The notes: generated by a model not told the origin, from the letters alone. A stretch of 64,000 bases of DNA from Longimicrobium sp. (GCA_036387335.1 DASVTZ010000186.1:22708-86707); one strand, 5' to 3'. Positions 29,597-39,614 are shown, numbered from the stretch's first letter. A program made the numbers and translations.

Positions 29597-31285
29597 ATGA
29601 CCACAGAGCAAGAATTTCTAAACGAGCTCGATAGAACGCTCTGGACTTCAGCGAACAAGCTCCTGCCCTCGCTGGATGCTGCTGTCTACAAGCACGTCAT
29701 CTTGGGACTCGTGTTCCTGAAATACGTCAGCGACGCATTTGAAGAGCGCCAGGAGGAGTTGCGGGGGCATTTTACGAGCCCCGAGCACGACTACTATCTG
29801 CCGCGCGAGGACTACGACAGCGACGCGGCTTGGCAGGACGCCGTGGCCGCCGAACTGGAGCAGCGCGATTACTACGCGGAGAAGAACGTATTCTGGGTAC
29901 CCGTGGAGGCTCGCTGGCAGTCACTGCGCGATTCCGCCAAGATCCCATCGGGCGCAGAGCTGCCGTGGATGCGGGCCGATGGAACACCTGAGCGGATGCG
30001 CAACGTCGGCTGGCTGCTCGACAACGCCATGGAAGCCATCGAGCGCGAGAACCCCAAGCTGAAGAACGTCCTGAACAAGGACTATGCCCGTCTGCAGGTC
30101 GACGGGGACAAGCTGGGAGAGCTGATCGACCTGTTCAGCAGGGCCAACTTCCATGCAAAGGAGCACAACGGCAATCCGCTGAACCTGAAGGGTAAGGACA
30201 TCCTTGGCCACGTGTACGAATACTTCTTGGGGCAGTTTGCGCTGGCCGAAGGAAAGAAGGGCGGCCAGTACTACACGCCTAAAACGATCGTTTCATTGAT
30301 CGTGCATATGCTGCGCCCATTCCGCGGCCGCGTATTCGACCCCGCAATGGGGTCAGGCGGCTTCTTTGTTCAGAGCGAAGAATTTGTTGAGGAGTTCGGC
30401 GGAAAGCTGGGGCAGATCTCCGTGTATGGGCAGGAGAGCAACCCCACCACCTGGCGGCTGGCGGCCATGAACATGGCCATCCGCGGCATCGAGTTCGATT
30501 TCGGCGAAGGCCCGGCAGACTCGTTCAACGCCGACCAGCATCCGGACCTGCGCGCGGACTTTGTGATGGCCAATCCGCCCTTCAATATGAAGGAGTGGTG
30601 GAACGCCAAGCTGGAGAACGACCCACGCTGGCAGTTCGGCACTCCGCCGCAGAACAACGCGAACTTTGCGTGGATCCAGCACATGCTTTACCACCTCGCG
30701 CCGGGCGGGAGCATGGCCCTTCTGCTGGCGAACGGGTCAATGAGTAGCAGCACGGGCGGGGATGGCGAGATCCGGACGGCGCTGGTGGAGCACGACCTCG
30801 TAGAGTGCATGCTGGCGCTCCCAGGGCAGATGTTCACGAACACGCAGATCCCCGCGTGCATCTGGTTCCTTACCCGCATGAAGGCTGCGCGTGAGGTGGA
30901 CGGTCGCCAGTTCGCCGACCGCAGGCGCCAGTTTCTCTTTATCGACGCTCGGCAGATGGGATACATGAAGGACCGGGTACTGCGCGACTTTACCCGCGAG
31001 GACATCCAGCGCATCGCACGTACCTTCCATGAATGGCAGCAGGGTGAGGGCTACGAGGACGTGCCGGGCTTCTGCAAGAGTGCCACTTTGGAAGAGGTAC
31101 GTGTGCACGAGCACGTGCTCACGCCCGGGCGTTACGTGGGTGCGAAGGACATTGAGAGTGACGATGAGCCGTTTGGGGAAAAGATGGTACGATTAACGGG
31201 GATATTACAGGAACAGTTCGCGGAGGGGGCGCGGTTGGATGAGCGCATCCGGGAGAATCTGGCGGCGTGTGGTTATGCGGTTTGA
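29597..31285 (+). CDS. hsdM: Type I restriction-modification system, N6-adenine methyltransferase subunit
   Basis: This 562-aa HsdM has the N-terminal helical domain (residues 1-170, with AAVYKHVILGLVFLKYVSDA) and the gamma-class N6-adenine methylase core. Motif I is VFDPAMGSGGFF near residue 247, with QYYTPKTIVSLIV just before it. Motif IV NPPF is near residue 325. It uses S-adenosylmethionine to methylate the host sequence chosen by HsdS. Base composition drops below the neighbouring genes, pointing to acquisition. Its end overlaps the hsdS start by 11 bp. The operon order is hsdM-hsdS-SIR2-hsdR. Confidence 0.96.
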   Translation: MTTEQEFLNELDRTLWTSANKLLPSLDAAVYKHVILGLVFLKYVSDAFEERQEELRGHFTSPEHDYYLPREDYDSDAAWQDAVAAELEQRDYYAEKNVFWVPVEARWQSLRDSAKIPSGAELPWMRADGTPERMRNVGWLLDNAMEAIERENPKLKNVLNKDYARLQVDGDKLGELIDLFSRANFHAKEHNGNPLNLKGKDILGHVYEYFLGQFALAEGKKGGQYYTPKTIVSLIVHMLRPFRGRVFDPAMGSGGFFVQSEEFVEEFGGKLGQISVYGQESNPTTWRLAAMNMAIRGIEFDFGEGPADSFNADQHPDLRADFVMANPPFNMKEWWNAKLENDPRWQFGTPPQNNANFAWIQHMLYHLAPGGSMALLLANGSMSSSTGGDGEIRTALVEHDLVECMLALPGQMFTNTQIPACIWFLTRMKAAREVDGRQFADRRRQFLFIDARQMGYMKDRVLRDFTREDIQRIARTFHEWQQGEGYEDVPGFCKSATLEEVRVHEHVLTPGRYVGAKDIESDDEPFGEKMVRLTGILQEQFAEGARLDERIRENLAACGYAV

Positions 31286-32681
31286 TAGAGTGCTCCTTCG
31301 GACTCTGATCGAGGAAACGCGGGATGGTGACTGGGGACCTCAGCACGAGGCTCCTGGGAGTGTGCCGTGCCGCGTAATAAGAGGTGGTGATTTCCCCGAT
31401 GTTGAGAACGGGGCTGTTTCAGGCGTCCCACTTTGTTATCTGAAACCCTCATCCATCGCACGACGGACACTCCAGCCTAACGACATAGTCATTGAGACGG
31501 CCGGCGGTGCTCGCGAAAGACCCACGGGGCGCGTGCTGCTTATTTCCGCCGATCTCCTAGAGGAGTTCGAGTATCCAGCGACTTGCGCAAGCTTCGCTCG
31601 GTTCATCCGTATAGATTCGAGGAAAGTTAATCCAAAATATGTGTTCTGGTATCTGCGATGGATGTACAATGCCGGGATGATGTGGGAGCACCAGGTCCAA
31701 CACACGGGCGTTGCTCGGTTTCAGTTTACGAAGTTTGCTGACACTGTAGAAATTGCGCTCCCATCTCGAGAACACCAGGATTCGGCAGTCGACATTCTCG
31801 ACTCGTTGCATCACTCCTTGCTCCAAAACCGACGGTTCAATAAGACACTCGAAGACATCGCGCAAACTATTTTCCGAGCTTGGTTTGTCGATTTTCTACC
31901 GGTGCGCGCAAAGATGGTTGCGCGGAGCGAGGGGCGCGACGTGGTACGCGCCGCCATGTGCGTGTTGAGCAGCAAGGCTGAGGATGAGCTAGACGAAATG
32001 CCGAAGGAGCGATATGAGAAGTTGGCCGAGCTTGCGCAACTATTTCCAGAAGCATTGGACGATTCGGAGATTGGAAAGATCCCGCGAACGTGGCAAGTTG
32101 AAGCTCTACAGACTGTAACAGCCAGCTTAGCTCGCGGCATTTCGCCTAAGTATACAGACAAGGCGGGTATACTTGTGATAAATCAGAGGTGTATCCGCGA
32201 TAACGTGCTCGACTTGTCCAAAGCTAGACGGCACGATTCAAATGTGCGTGGCATTCGCGGACGGGAGCTCTGCGTTGGAGATGTGCTCGTGAATTCAACT
32301 GGAGTTGGAACTCTGGGGCGTGTTGCCCAAGTGTTCCATCTAGATGAACCTACAATTGTCGATTCCCATGTAACCGTCGTGCGTAGTGGCCCGTCGATTA
32401 CATGGAACTTCCTTGGTCTTGAACTCGCTCGCCGCCAATCTGAGATAGAGCAGCTAGGAGAGGGATCCACCGGACAAACGGAACTGAACCGCTCAAAGCT
32501 GGCCGGGCTACTGACTATTGTCCCTCCTTGTGAGGTTTTGGGACACTTCGACGCGCTTACTACGCCCTTGCGGGAGCGTATCTCGTTGGGCCTCAGGCAA
32601 AATGAAACGTTATCTGAGCTCCGGGACAGCGTGCTACCCAAGTTGATTTCAGGGGAAATCCCCCTGAGACACCCGATTTGA
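31275..32681 (+). CDS. hsdS: Type I restriction-modification system, specificity subunit
   Basis: This 468-aa HsdS has two target-recognition domains (about 5-175 and 245-430). They are separated by the conserved central helix region (RRFNKTLEDIAQTIFRAWFVDF) and followed by a second one (LRQNETLSELRDSVLPKLISGEI). The two half-sites recognised cannot be read from sequence. The ATG at 31275 (MRFDRVLL) is chosen. An ATG at 31239 would lengthen the overlap with hsdM to 47 bp. The gene is conspicuously A+T-richer than its flanks, as is common for exchangeable specificity genes. Confidence 0.93.
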   Translation: MRFDRVLLRTLIEETRDGDWGPQHEAPGSVPCRVIRGGDFPDVENGAVSGVPLCYLKPSSIARRTLQPNDIVIETAGGARERPTGRVLLISADLLEEFEYPATCASFARFIRIDSRKVNPKYVFWYLRWMYNAGMMWEHQVQHTGVARFQFTKFADTVEIALPSREHQDSAVDILDSLHHSLLQNRRFNKTLEDIAQTIFRAWFVDFLPVRAKMVARSEGRDVVRAAMCVLSSKAEDELDEMPKERYEKLAELAQLFPEALDDSEIGKIPRTWQVEALQTVTASLARGISPKYTDKAGILVINQRCIRDNVLDLSKARRHDSNVRGIRGRELCVGDVLVNSTGVGTLGRVAQVFHLDEPTIVDSHVTVVRSGPSITWNFLGLELARRQSEIEQLGEGSTGQTELNRSKLAGLLTIVPPCEVLGHFDALTTPLRERISLGLRQNETLSELRDSVLPKLISGEIPLRHPI

Positions 32682-32692
32682 GGAGCGGTTCA

Positions 32693-33709
32693 GTGGAATT
32701 CCTCCGCTCCCTCTACCACGACGAGTTGAACAGTGAAGGCGATGTCAACATCGTCGGATCTGTCTTCCAGCGTAGTCGTATCTTGTCTGAACTTGAACCG
32801 GCGACGTACAAGCTCTCGTACGATGAGTGGGTTGGACAACGCAAACAGCGGATGCTCGAACGGTCTGAGGACATCCTTGCCTCGCACGTTAATGCAGATC
32901 GCTTTGCAGCACTCAAGCGCGCTTATCAAAGAGGGACGGTGTTGCCATTCGTGGGAGCTGGGATGTCGATGCCTAGCGGGTATCCAGATTGGACTTCCTA
33001 TCTCTGGAGTGTTCAGGCGGACTCACATGTAGCGGAAGACGACATCGAGAGGCTCTTGAGCAATGAGGACTACGAAGGTGCTGCGCAGACTTTGTATGAT
33101 GATTTGGGCTCGAACCTCTTTTCGGAGCATTTGCAGGCCCGATTTGGGTGCGATAACGAGATCTGTGGGCCCATTCAATGGCTTCCCGTCCTGTTTCCCG
33201 ATTCGCACGTAGTTACCACCAACTTCGATACCGTCCTTGAACGGGTTTTCGCTCGCTCACAACAAGGATTTGACCGTGTGGTACTCGGCAACTCGCTACC
33301 CGAGGCCGTTCGGTTGGTAGCCGAAGGGGGGCGCGTGCTAATCAAGATGCACGGCAGTTGCGAGGCCACCGCCGATCGTGTCTTGCTCGCGAGTGAATAC
33401 GGCCGCGTATACGCCGACGAGGGGGCGGTGAGGCGGTTTTTTTCACGCTTCATATTCGGCCGTTCGCTGCTGTTTCTAGGGTGTCGACTTACTGTCGATC
33501 GGACGCTACGCGCGATGCAGGACGTTGTCGCGGAGGAAGGCGGCGCGAACCTCCCACGCCACTACGCCCTCATGGAACTTGCTGACGGAGTCGATCGCGT
33601 CGCCCGTACGAAGGAACTCGCCACTTCCAACATCTTCCCGATCTGGTATCCAGCGGGTGAGCACGATGAATCCATTGAAGCTTTGTTAGTAGCGCTAACG
33701 GAGGCGTGA
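32693..33709 (+). CDS. SIR2-like NADase-fold protein embedded in the type I RM operon
   Basis: The protein is about 338 aa. After a 70-residue helical N-terminus comes a SIR2-like Rossmann domain. The nucleotide loop is [13 protein letters not shown] (residues about 84-96), followed by [11 protein letters not shown] (the TTNxD motif) and the catalytic-His region LIKMHGS, with [14 protein letters not shown] near the end. The zinc-ribbon cysteines of deacetylating sirtuins are absent, as in anti-phage SIR2 effectors that destroy NAD+. The GTG at 32693 has AGGAG 7 bp upstream; the overlapping TTG at 32678 is possible. Its stop overlaps the hsdR GTG. Low G+C and the tight operon imply it works with the RM complex. 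The NAD-depletion role is inference. Confidence 0.85.
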   Translation: MEFLRSLYHDELNSEGDVNIVGSVFQRSRILSELEPATYKLSYDEWVGQRKQRMLERSEDILASHVNADRFAALKRAYQRGTVLPFVGAGMSMPSGYPDWTSYLWSVQADSHVAEDDIERLLSNEDYEGAAQTLYDDLGSNLFSEHLQARFGCDNEICGPIQWLPVLFPDSHVVTTNFDTVLERVFARSQQGFDRVVLGNSLPEAVRLVAEGGRVLIKMHGSCEATADRVLLASEYGRVYADEGAVRRFFSRFIFGRSLLFLGCRLTVDRTLRAMQDVVAEEGGANLPRHYALMELADGVDRVARTKELATSNIFPIWYPAGEHDESIEALLVALTEA

Positions 33710-36700
33710 TACGTCAGTCGAATAACGCCGAGCCCCATTCGGGGCACCTCGGCAATGAGCTTACGGCGCAAATGATGACCGAGCACGAACTCGAGCAACT
33801 CTGCCTCCAATGGTTTCGCAGCGAAGGCTGGCAGACCGCGCATGGGCCAAATTTGACGGCAGACGGCGATTCCCCTGAACGCAACGACTTTCGAGAGGTG
33901 GTGCTTCAGCGCCGGCTGCGCAGTGCCGTTGCTCGGATCACACCGCATCTCCCTGATGCCGCCATCGAACAGGCGGCGCATGCCGCGGCCCACGTAAGCC
34001 ATCCGCTGCTGATCGAGCGCAACCGGCTCTTCCATCGCCTGCTCCTGGACGGCGTGCCGGTGGAGTACATCGACCGAGAGCGGAAGCGCACGGATCTGGC
34101 GCGGCTGATCGACTTCGAGCACCCGGCGCGCAACGATTTCCTGGTCGTGAGCCAGTTCACCGTGAAGGGCACCAAGCAACTGCGCCGCCCGGACCTGGTG
34201 GTGTTCGTGAACGGGCTTCCGCTGGCGCTAATCGAGCTCAAGAACCCGGCGGACGAGAACACCGACGTCTGGGACGCGTTCAACCAGGTCCAGACCTACA
34301 AGGACGAGCTCCCGGACCTCTTCACGACCAACGAGGCGCTGGTCGTGAGCGACGGCGTGACCGCGCGTATCGGATCGCTGAGCGCCGACCCGGAGCGGAT
34401 GCTCCCGTGGCGTACCATGCGGCACGAACGCGACCGCCCGCTGCTGGAGTTCGAACTGGAAACGCTGGTCCGGGGCTTCTTTATGCCGGAGTTGTTCCTG
34501 GACTACGTCAGGTATTTCGTCCTGTTCGAGCAGGACGGCGGCACGCTCACTAAGAAGATCGCGGGCTACCACCAGTTCCACGCCGCGCGAGAGGCGGTGC
34601 GGGCCACCGTTGTCGCCACGGCTTCGCCCGCATCGGGCGTGGAAGTGCACGAGCCGATCTGGGTGCGTGACCACGAGGTGCTGCCCGGGTCGCACAAGGC
34701 AGGTGTCGTGTGGCACACGCAGGGCTCGGGCAAGAGCATCACCATGGCGTTCTACGCGGGCAAGCTGCTGCAGCAGCCTGAAATGCGGAACCCGACTCTC
34801 GTGGTGGTCACTGACCGCAACGACCTAGACGGACAGCTCTTCGGCACTTTCAGCGCCGCCGCCGAACTTCTGAAGCAGACGCCGGAGCAGGCCAACAGCC
34901 GCGAAGAACTCCGTGAGATGCTGGCCGCCCGCACGGCTGGCGGGATCATCTTCACGACCGTTCAGAAGTTCACGCTGCTGGAAGGCGAGGCCGCGCATCC
35001 GCGGCTCACCGACCGCGGAAACGTAGTCGTGATCTCGGACGAGGCGCACCGCAGCCAGTACGGCAAGGCCGCGCGCCTCGATCCCAGGACGGGCCGTTAC
35101 GTCTACGGGTACGCCAAGCATCTGCGCGATGCCTTGCCGAACGCGACGTTCATCGGCTTCACCGGAACGCCCGTGTCGCTGGAGGACCGGGACACCCGCG
35201 CGGTGTTCGGCGACTATGTCAGCATTTACGACATCCAGGATGCGGTGACCGATGGGTCCACGGTCCCCATCTACTACGAAAGCCGCCTGGCGAAGCTCGA
35301 CATCAACCAGGCCGAGATCGAGCGCCTGAGCCGGGAGGTGGAGGAGGTTGTCGAGGACGAGGAGGACGTCGCCGCCCGGGAGCGGGCCAAGAGCGAGTGG
35401 GCCACGCTCGAAAAGCTGGTCGGGGCGGAGCCACGGCTCAACCAGGTAGCCGCTGATCTCGTGCAGCACTTCGAGGCACGGCTGGAGGTGCTGGAGGGCA
35501 AGGGGATGATCGTGTGCATGAGCCGTGACATTTGCGCGAGCCTTTACAACGAGATCGTCGCGCTTCGTCCCGACTGGCACGACCCGGATCCTGAAAAAGG
35601 CGCCATAAAGGTGGTGATGACCGGCTCCGCGTCCGACAAGAAGCTGCTGCAGCCGCACCTGTACACGAAGCAGGTGAAGAAGCGGCTTGAGAAGCGGTTC
35701 AAGGACCCCGCCGATCCGCTCCGGCTCGTGATTGTCCGCGACATGTGGCTCACCGGCTTCGATGCTCCGCCGTGCCACACGATGTACGTGGACAAGCCGA
35801 TGAAGGGGCACAGCCTGATGCAGGCCATCGCCCGCGTCAACCGCGTCTTCCGCGATAAGCCGGGCGGTCTGGTGGTGGATTACATCGGCATCGCCAACGA
35901 ACTGAAGAGCGCGCTGAAGACCTACGCAGATGCCCGGGGACGCGGAGACGCCACGCTCCGGAGCGAAGAGGCGCTCGCCATCGTGCTGGAAAAGCTGCAC
36001 GTGCTCGCGGGGATGATGCACGGCCTGGATTATCGCGCGTACGAAACGCAGGCGCTCAAGCTTTTGGTGCCCACGGCCAACCACATCCTGGGCCTGAAGG
36101 ACGGAAAGACGCGGTTCTTGGACACGATGGCGGCGCTCATGCCCGCGTATGCGCTCTGCGCGACGCTCGATGATGCCGCCGAAGTACGCACGGAGGTCGC
36201 ATTTTTCTCGGCGGTCCGGGCCGCCATCCTCAAGTTCACCACGGTGGAGCGGAAGCGCACGGAGGCGGAGAAGCACAGCGCGCTCAAGCAGATCCTCGAC
36301 AATTCCATCGTCGCGACGGGCGTAGACGACATCTTCGCCCTGGCTGGGTTGGAGAAGCCGAATATCGGCCTCCTCTCCCCGGAGTTCCTGGAGGATCTGA
36401 GGCACATGCCGGCCCGAAATCTCGCCGTGGAGCTGCTCGAAAAGCTGCTCCGGGACGAGATCCGCTCCCGCAGCCGTACGAACGTGTTGCAGGAGAAGAA
36501 GTACGACGAAAGGTTACGGGAGGCGCTGCGCAAGTACCACAATCGTGCAATCGAGACGGCGCAGGTCATTGAGGAACTGATCCAGATGGCCAAGGAGTAC
36601 CAGGCCGAGCTGGAGCGTGATGCGAACCTCGGTCTGTCCGCTGACGAAATCGCGTTCTACGATGCGCTCGCGAACAACGAGAGTGCCGTTCGGGAACTCG

Positions 36701-36918
36701 GCGACGAGGTGCTGAAGAAGCTCGCTGTCGAGATCACACAGAAGCTCCGTGAGAGCGTGACGATCGACTGGCAGAAGCGCGAAGCCGTGCGCGCGCGGCT
36801 CCGCATTCTGGTTCGACGGTCACTCCAGAAGTGGAAATATCCGCCTGACAAGCAGCCTGGCGCTGTGGAGCTCGTTTTGGAACAGGCGGCTGCCCTATCC
36901 GACCGCTGGACCCGGTAA
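33706..36918 (+). CDS. hsdR: Type I restriction-modification system, restriction/translocase subunit
   Basis: This HsdR has 1070 aa. The PD-(D/E)xK nuclease is at residues about 20-200 ([19 protein letters not shown]), followed by the translocase with Walker [13 protein letters not shown] (about 338), the DEAH box [13 protein letters not shown] and motif [10 protein letters not shown]. Motif [15 protein letters not shown] and a C-terminal helical domain that binds the methylase complete it. It cuts unmodified DNA after ATP-driven translocation. The GTG at 33706 forms a GTGA overlap with the SIR2 stop. An ATG at 33772 (MMTEHELEQ) agrees better with many HsdR N-termini. Immediately after the stop comes a remnant of a thiC 3' end. 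Confidence 0.95.
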   Translation: MIRQSNNAEPHSGHLGNELTAQMMTEHELEQLCLQWFRSEGWQTAHGPNLTADGDSPERNDFREVVLQRRLRSAVARITPHLPDAAIEQAAHAAAHVSHPLLIERNRLFHRLLLDGVPVEYIDRERKRTDLARLIDFEHPARNDFLVVSQFTVKGTKQLRRPDLVVFVNGLPLALIELKNPADENTDVWDAFNQVQTYKDELPDLFTTNEALVVSDGVTARIGSLSADPERMLPWRTMRHERDRPLLEFELETLVRGFFMPELFLDYVRYFVLFEQDGGTLTKKIAGYHQFHAAREAVRATVVATASPASGVEVHEPIWVRDHEVLPGSHKAGVVWHTQGSGKSITMAFYAGKLLQQPEMRNPTLVVVTDRNDLDGQLFGTFSAAAELLKQTPEQANSREELREMLAARTAGGIIFTTVQKFTLLEGEAAHPRLTDRGNVVVISDEAHRSQYGKAARLDPRTGRYVYGYAKHLRDALPNATFIGFTGTPVSLEDRDTRAVFGDYVSIYDIQDAVTDGSTVPIYYESRLAKLDINQAEIERLSREVEEVVEDEEDVAARERAKSEWATLEKLVGAEPRLNQVAADLVQHFEARLEVLEGKGMIVCMSRDICASLYNEIVALRPDWHDPDPEKGAIKVVMTGSASDKKLLQPHLYTKQVKKRLEKRFKDPADPLRLVIVRDMWLTGFDAPPCHTMYVDKPMKGHSLMQAIARVNRVFRDKPGGLVVDYIGIANELKSALKTYADARGRGDATLRSEEALAIVLEKLHVLAGMMHGLDYRAYETQALKLLVPTANHILGLKDGKTRFLDTMAALMPAYALCATLDDAAEVRTEVAFFSAVRAAILKFTTVERKRTEAEKHSALKQILDNSIVATGVDDIFALAGLEKPNIGLLSPEFLEDLRHMPARNLAVELLEKLLRDEIRSRSRTNVLQEKKYDERLREALRKYHNRAIETAQVIEELIQMAKEYQAELERDANLGLSADEIAFYDALANNESAVRELGDEVLKKLAVEITQKLRESVTIDWQKREAVRARLRILVRRSLQKWKYPPDKQPGAVELVLEQAAALSDRWTR

Positions 36919-36919
36919 G

Positions 36920-37063
36920 CCGCTGCCGTACGACGATGAGACGCTGTTGGCGGAAGGCGCCAGGATCGCGCACTTCTGCAGCATGTGCATCCCCAAGTTC
37001 TGGTCCATGAAGACCACCTATGGCGTCCGCGACTACGCCGCCCGAGCCGCCGCTCGAGGCCCA
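36920..37063 (+). pseudogene. Degenerate fragment of a thiC 3' end
   Basis: Read in one frame, the 40 codons from about 36926 give [17 protein letters not shown], then [12 protein letters not shown], then VRDYAA. They match ThiC residues just before its C-terminus ([34 protein letters not shown]). By my count about 80 % of 120 bases are identical to 29146-29265. The third cysteine of the iron-sulphur motif is Trp and the frame runs on into unrelated sequence, so it cannot be a working gene. It starts within a few bases of the hsdR stop. It marks the right edge of the restriction island. Confidence 0.88.
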
Positions 37064-37136
37064 GCTGCTCGGGCGTGTCGTCGCGCCGGTCCTGCTCCGA
37101 CGCATCCGCGGTCTGCCCTGCCGCGCCCACACGCAG

Positions 37137-37982
37137 TCATGTCCGCGGACCAGACACGGCTTGGAAGTCAGCCATCTCATGAAGCCACTTGAGGATCGCA
37201 CTGTTGGTAGAGTCTGAATAGATATCGTTGAGGACAGTCGCCGCGTCGGCCACCTGCGGCATGGTGTCGTCCAGTTTGGGACGTGCGGCCAGCGTATTGT
37301 CCGCCAGATCGGCTGTCCGCACGTAGATCTGGCTGAACGTCGCTACAACGGCTGTAGAGCCCAAACGTATCGCAGGCGCAATTGGCAGAAGGCTATAGAA
37401 CAACAGCTCAGTGACGAACGCGAAGAAGGCAAGGTCGTACGGCACTCCCCAGACTACGTCGACACTTCTCATGTAGACCCGGCAGTTGAGGTAGTCGTCC
37501 GCAACGAAAAAGTGCGCCGCCACTGCGCACGGGAAATCGGCGCCGTCCGGGTCCTTGTGCCATGGCTGATTGATGTTGATCAGAGCCCTGCGAGACTGGA
37601 GATTCCGCGAGAGGCAGTCCAGCACCCACTGGAACTGAGATTGGCCCCTGGGCCGCTCGTGAAAGACGTAATAGCCGTAGTTCGAATTCACATATCCATA
37701 CTGGTCAGCAATTTCACGCCAGCGCCTGGCAGCCTGCTGAAGTCCATCGCGAGCCCGTAGAGATCCGCGAAAATACGCCAAAAACTCTCGCGCCAGATAC
37801 TTGAGCGAATCCGGGGCACGCAAGGTGAGCAGCCGGCGCCTCGAATCGGAAAGGAGGAGGGTAAGATCGTGCACCTGCTGGGCCGGCCCCTGCCTGGTCT
37901 TCACCGCATACCCGTGCGTTTTGATAAATTTAATCGCTTCAATACACAAGACGTCCATGGAGCTGGCCGTAATCACGTTCAT
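37137..37982 (-). CDS. Thymidylate-synthase-family enzyme, predicted dCMP/CMP (hydroxy)methylase type
   Basis: The 281-aa protein aligns without gaps to the ThyA core. The catalytic Glu is in [10 protein letters not shown] (Glu66), a Trp in [11 protein letters not shown], a Tyr in SNYGYYVF, the partner-subunit arginines in QSRRALI, the nucleophile Cys152 in [10 protein letters not shown], and RSVD at 172-175. The residue equal to E. coli ThyA Asn177 is Asp183 ([11 protein letters not shown]). Asp at this site is the hallmark of dCMP hydroxymethylases and MilA-type CMP enzymes, which act on cytidylates instead of dUMP. The HxY motif reads QIY. The ATG at 37982 has GGAG 8 bp upstream. It lies next to the restriction island. 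Substrate is inference. Confidence 0.8.
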   Translation of the reverse strand: MNVITASSMDVLCIEAIKFIKTHGYAVKTRQGPAQQVHDLTLLLSDSRRRLLTLRAPDSLKYLAREFLAYFRGSLRARDGLQQAARRWREIADQYGYVNSNYGYYVFHERPRGQSQFQWVLDCLSRNLQSRRALININQPWHKDPDGADFPCAVAAHFFVADDYLNCRVYMRSVDVVWGVPYDLAFFAFVTELLFYSLLPIAPAIRLGSTAVVATFSQIYVRTADLADNTLAARPKLDDTMPQVADAATVLNDIYSDSTNSAILKWLHEMADFQAVSGPRT

Positions 37983-38062
37983 GCGTAGCGTCTCCGGAGA
38001 TCTGGACGGTGTAGACGAGCGGTGAGAAGGGGCGGGGCCCCGCTGAGGGTGCTGGTATCTAC

Positions 38063-38353
38063 TTGCGGCAAGCGTGGGCGTCAACCCGAGGCCTGCGTTC
38101 GCACTTCGCCTGCGACTGTACAACTCCAAAGTATGGCACGAATGGGCGCCATGAATCGAAAAGAGGACGAAGGGATGGACTCCAGGACGTACGTGGGGGT
38201 CTGGACCCGGCGGGCTTACTGGCCGTCGCGCAGGCGGAGAGCACGATGGGGCAGGACGTAACGGTCCGACTGCTGCATGCGGCCGATTTCTGGCTGTGCG
38301 GACAACCCGGCTGGCTCGCGGACCGGCTCGCCCCTCTCGTGCTCCCGGAGTGA
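38063..38353 (+). other. Unassigned short ORF or gene remnant before the CAT-like gene
   Basis: The gap 37983-38358 has one plausible reading frame of up to 96 codons ending 5 bp before the acetyltransferase start. The last 50 codons (MGQDVTVRLLHAADFWL onwards) have a protein-like composition, the first half does not. It may be a leader gene or the C-terminal remnant of a lost gene. No family is recognised. Confidence 0.3.
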
Positions 38354-38358
38354 ACGCG

Positions 38359-38994
38359 GTGGCGCACTACATCGACCTAGACCGCTGGGCCCGGCGGGAG
38401 CACTTCCACCTGTTCCGCGGCTACGACCGCCCGCACTTCAGCGTCTCGACCGAAGTAGACGTGACGGCGCTGTACGAGGCATCGCGCCGCCCCGACGGCC
38501 CGTCGTTCATCCTGGCGACGCTCTTCGCCGGGATGCACGCGGCGAGCGCGACCGAGGCGTTCCGGCTGCGCATTCGCGGCGAGCGCGTGTGGTGCCACGA
38601 CACGGTGTCGATCGGGTGCACGGTGCTCCGTCCGGACCGCACCTTTGGCTTCGGGTACTTTCCGCACGATCCGTCGTTCTCGCGCTTCGCCGCCGCCGGA
38701 CGCGCGGAGCTGGAGAGGGCGCGCGCGGGGACGGCGCTGCTGGAGGACGCGCGCGAGGACGACGATGCCTACCTCCACAGCACGGTGCTGCCGTGGATCC
38801 GCTTCACCTCCTTCACCAACGCGCTCCGCCGCGAGGACTCCGTTCCCAAGCTCGTCTTCGGCAAGCGGTTCGCGGACGGAGATACGTGGCGCATGCCCGT
38901 GGCCATCGAGGTGCACCACGCGCTGGTGGATGGCATCGACGTGGGCGAGTTCCTAGAGCGATTTCAGGCGCTGCTCGCGAATCCGCCGGGTTGA
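38359..38994 (+). CDS. Chloramphenicol acetyltransferase-family protein
   Basis: This 211-aa protein starts AHYIDLDRWARREHF, the usual type A CAT N-terminus (YIDLxxWxRxEHF). It carries the catalytic His motif VHHALVDGIDVGEF near the C-terminus. Trimeric enzymes of this family transfer acetyl from acetyl-CoA to a hydroxyl group. Some act on chloramphenicol, but many chromosomal members have unknown acceptors, so no resistance is claimed. The GTG at 38359 is chosen because GGAG lies 8 bp upstream and the length then equals the family norm. Earlier GTG codons exist at 38350 and 38296. Confidence 0.88.
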   Translation: MAHYIDLDRWARREHFHLFRGYDRPHFSVSTEVDVTALYEASRRPDGPSFILATLFAGMHAASATEAFRLRIRGERVWCHDTVSIGCTVLRPDRTFGFGYFPHDPSFSRFAAAGRAELERARAGTALLEDAREDDDAYLHSTVLPWIRFTSFTNALRREDSVPKLVFGKRFADGDTWRMPVAIEVHHALVDGIDVGEFLERFQALLANPPG

Positions 38995-39003
38995 TAAGAC
39001 AGA

Positions 39004-39031
39004 GGCGCGGAGGGGGTTCCCTCCGCGCCTT
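39004..39031 (+). terminator. Hairpin terminator after the CAT-like gene
   Basis: GGCGCGGAGGG pairs with CCCTCCGCGCC across a GGTT loop and is followed by TTGTAGTT. It sits 9 bp after the stop codon. Confidence 0.65.
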
Positions 39032-39074
39032 GTAGTTCTCTCTGTGCCCTCTGTGTGACGCGCTGTTCCCTCCC

Positions 39075-39590
39075 TCAGCGAACTTCGACGTACTTCTCGA
39101 GGCGCGCGACTTCCGCCTTGTCCACGTACTTGCCGATCTCGCGGCGGAACTGCTCGATGTTGCGGTACGGGCGGTACTCCTCGAACTCGTGCTGCATGCG
39201 CGGGCCGACGCCGGGGATCAGGAGGATCTCCTCCTTAGTCGCGCTGTTGAGGGCGATCGGCTTCCACACCCTGGCGTACACGGCCTTGCGCTGCGGCTCG
39301 CCCAGGCGCGCGGCGAGCACGCGATCGACGGCGAGCATGTCGGCGTAGGGGCGGCCCTGGATCAGCGCATCGGCGGCGGCGGCGTCCAGGCCGGCGGCGG
39401 TGAGCTGCTCGCGCGTGGCGGTGTTCGGATCGACCATCGCGCCCTCCGCGGCCGGAGCGGCGGTGGTGTCCGCGGCGGGCGCGGGGGCGGGCGGCGTGGC
39501 GTCCGGGGTGGCGGTGTCCTGCTCCGGTGCGTCGCTGCCGCACGCGGCGAGGAGCGTGGCGAGTACGAGGGCGGCGGCGGTTCTGTGCAT
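39075..39590 (-). CDS. Helix-hairpin-helix lipoprotein
   Basis: The 171-aa protein has a lipobox TLLAAC and then a Pro/Ala/Thr-rich linker of about 35 residues. Two ComEA-like helix-hairpin-helix units follow: VDPNTATREQLTAAGLD and LNSATKEEILLIPGVGPRM. In secreted ComEA-like proteins this unit binds DNA. Here a surface lipoprotein with two units may bind extracellular DNA, though the family also includes non-DNA-binding members. It lies 24 bp after the membrane protein gene and probably shares its transcript. Confidence 0.85.
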   Translation of the reverse strand: MHRTAAALVLATLLAACGSDAPEQDTATPDATPPAPAPAADTTAAPAAEGAMVDPNTATREQLTAAGLDAAAADALIQGRPYADMLAVDRVLAARLGEPQRKAVYARVWKPIALNSATKEEILLIPGVGPRMQHEFEEYRPYRNIEQFRREIGKYVDKAEVARLEKYVEVR

Positions 39591-39614
39591 CGGTCCTCCG
39601 TAGTTGGATGAAGT

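Noticed and set aside
29597..37063. Integrase-carrying genomic island with attachment sites
   Set aside because: No integrase or tRNA is present and the thiC copies are diverged. The term island is used only for composition and the thiC fragment.
38359..38994. Calling the CAT-like gene a chloramphenicol resistance gene
   Set aside because: The catalytic motif is present but many chromosomal homologues have no such activity. Family name only is given.
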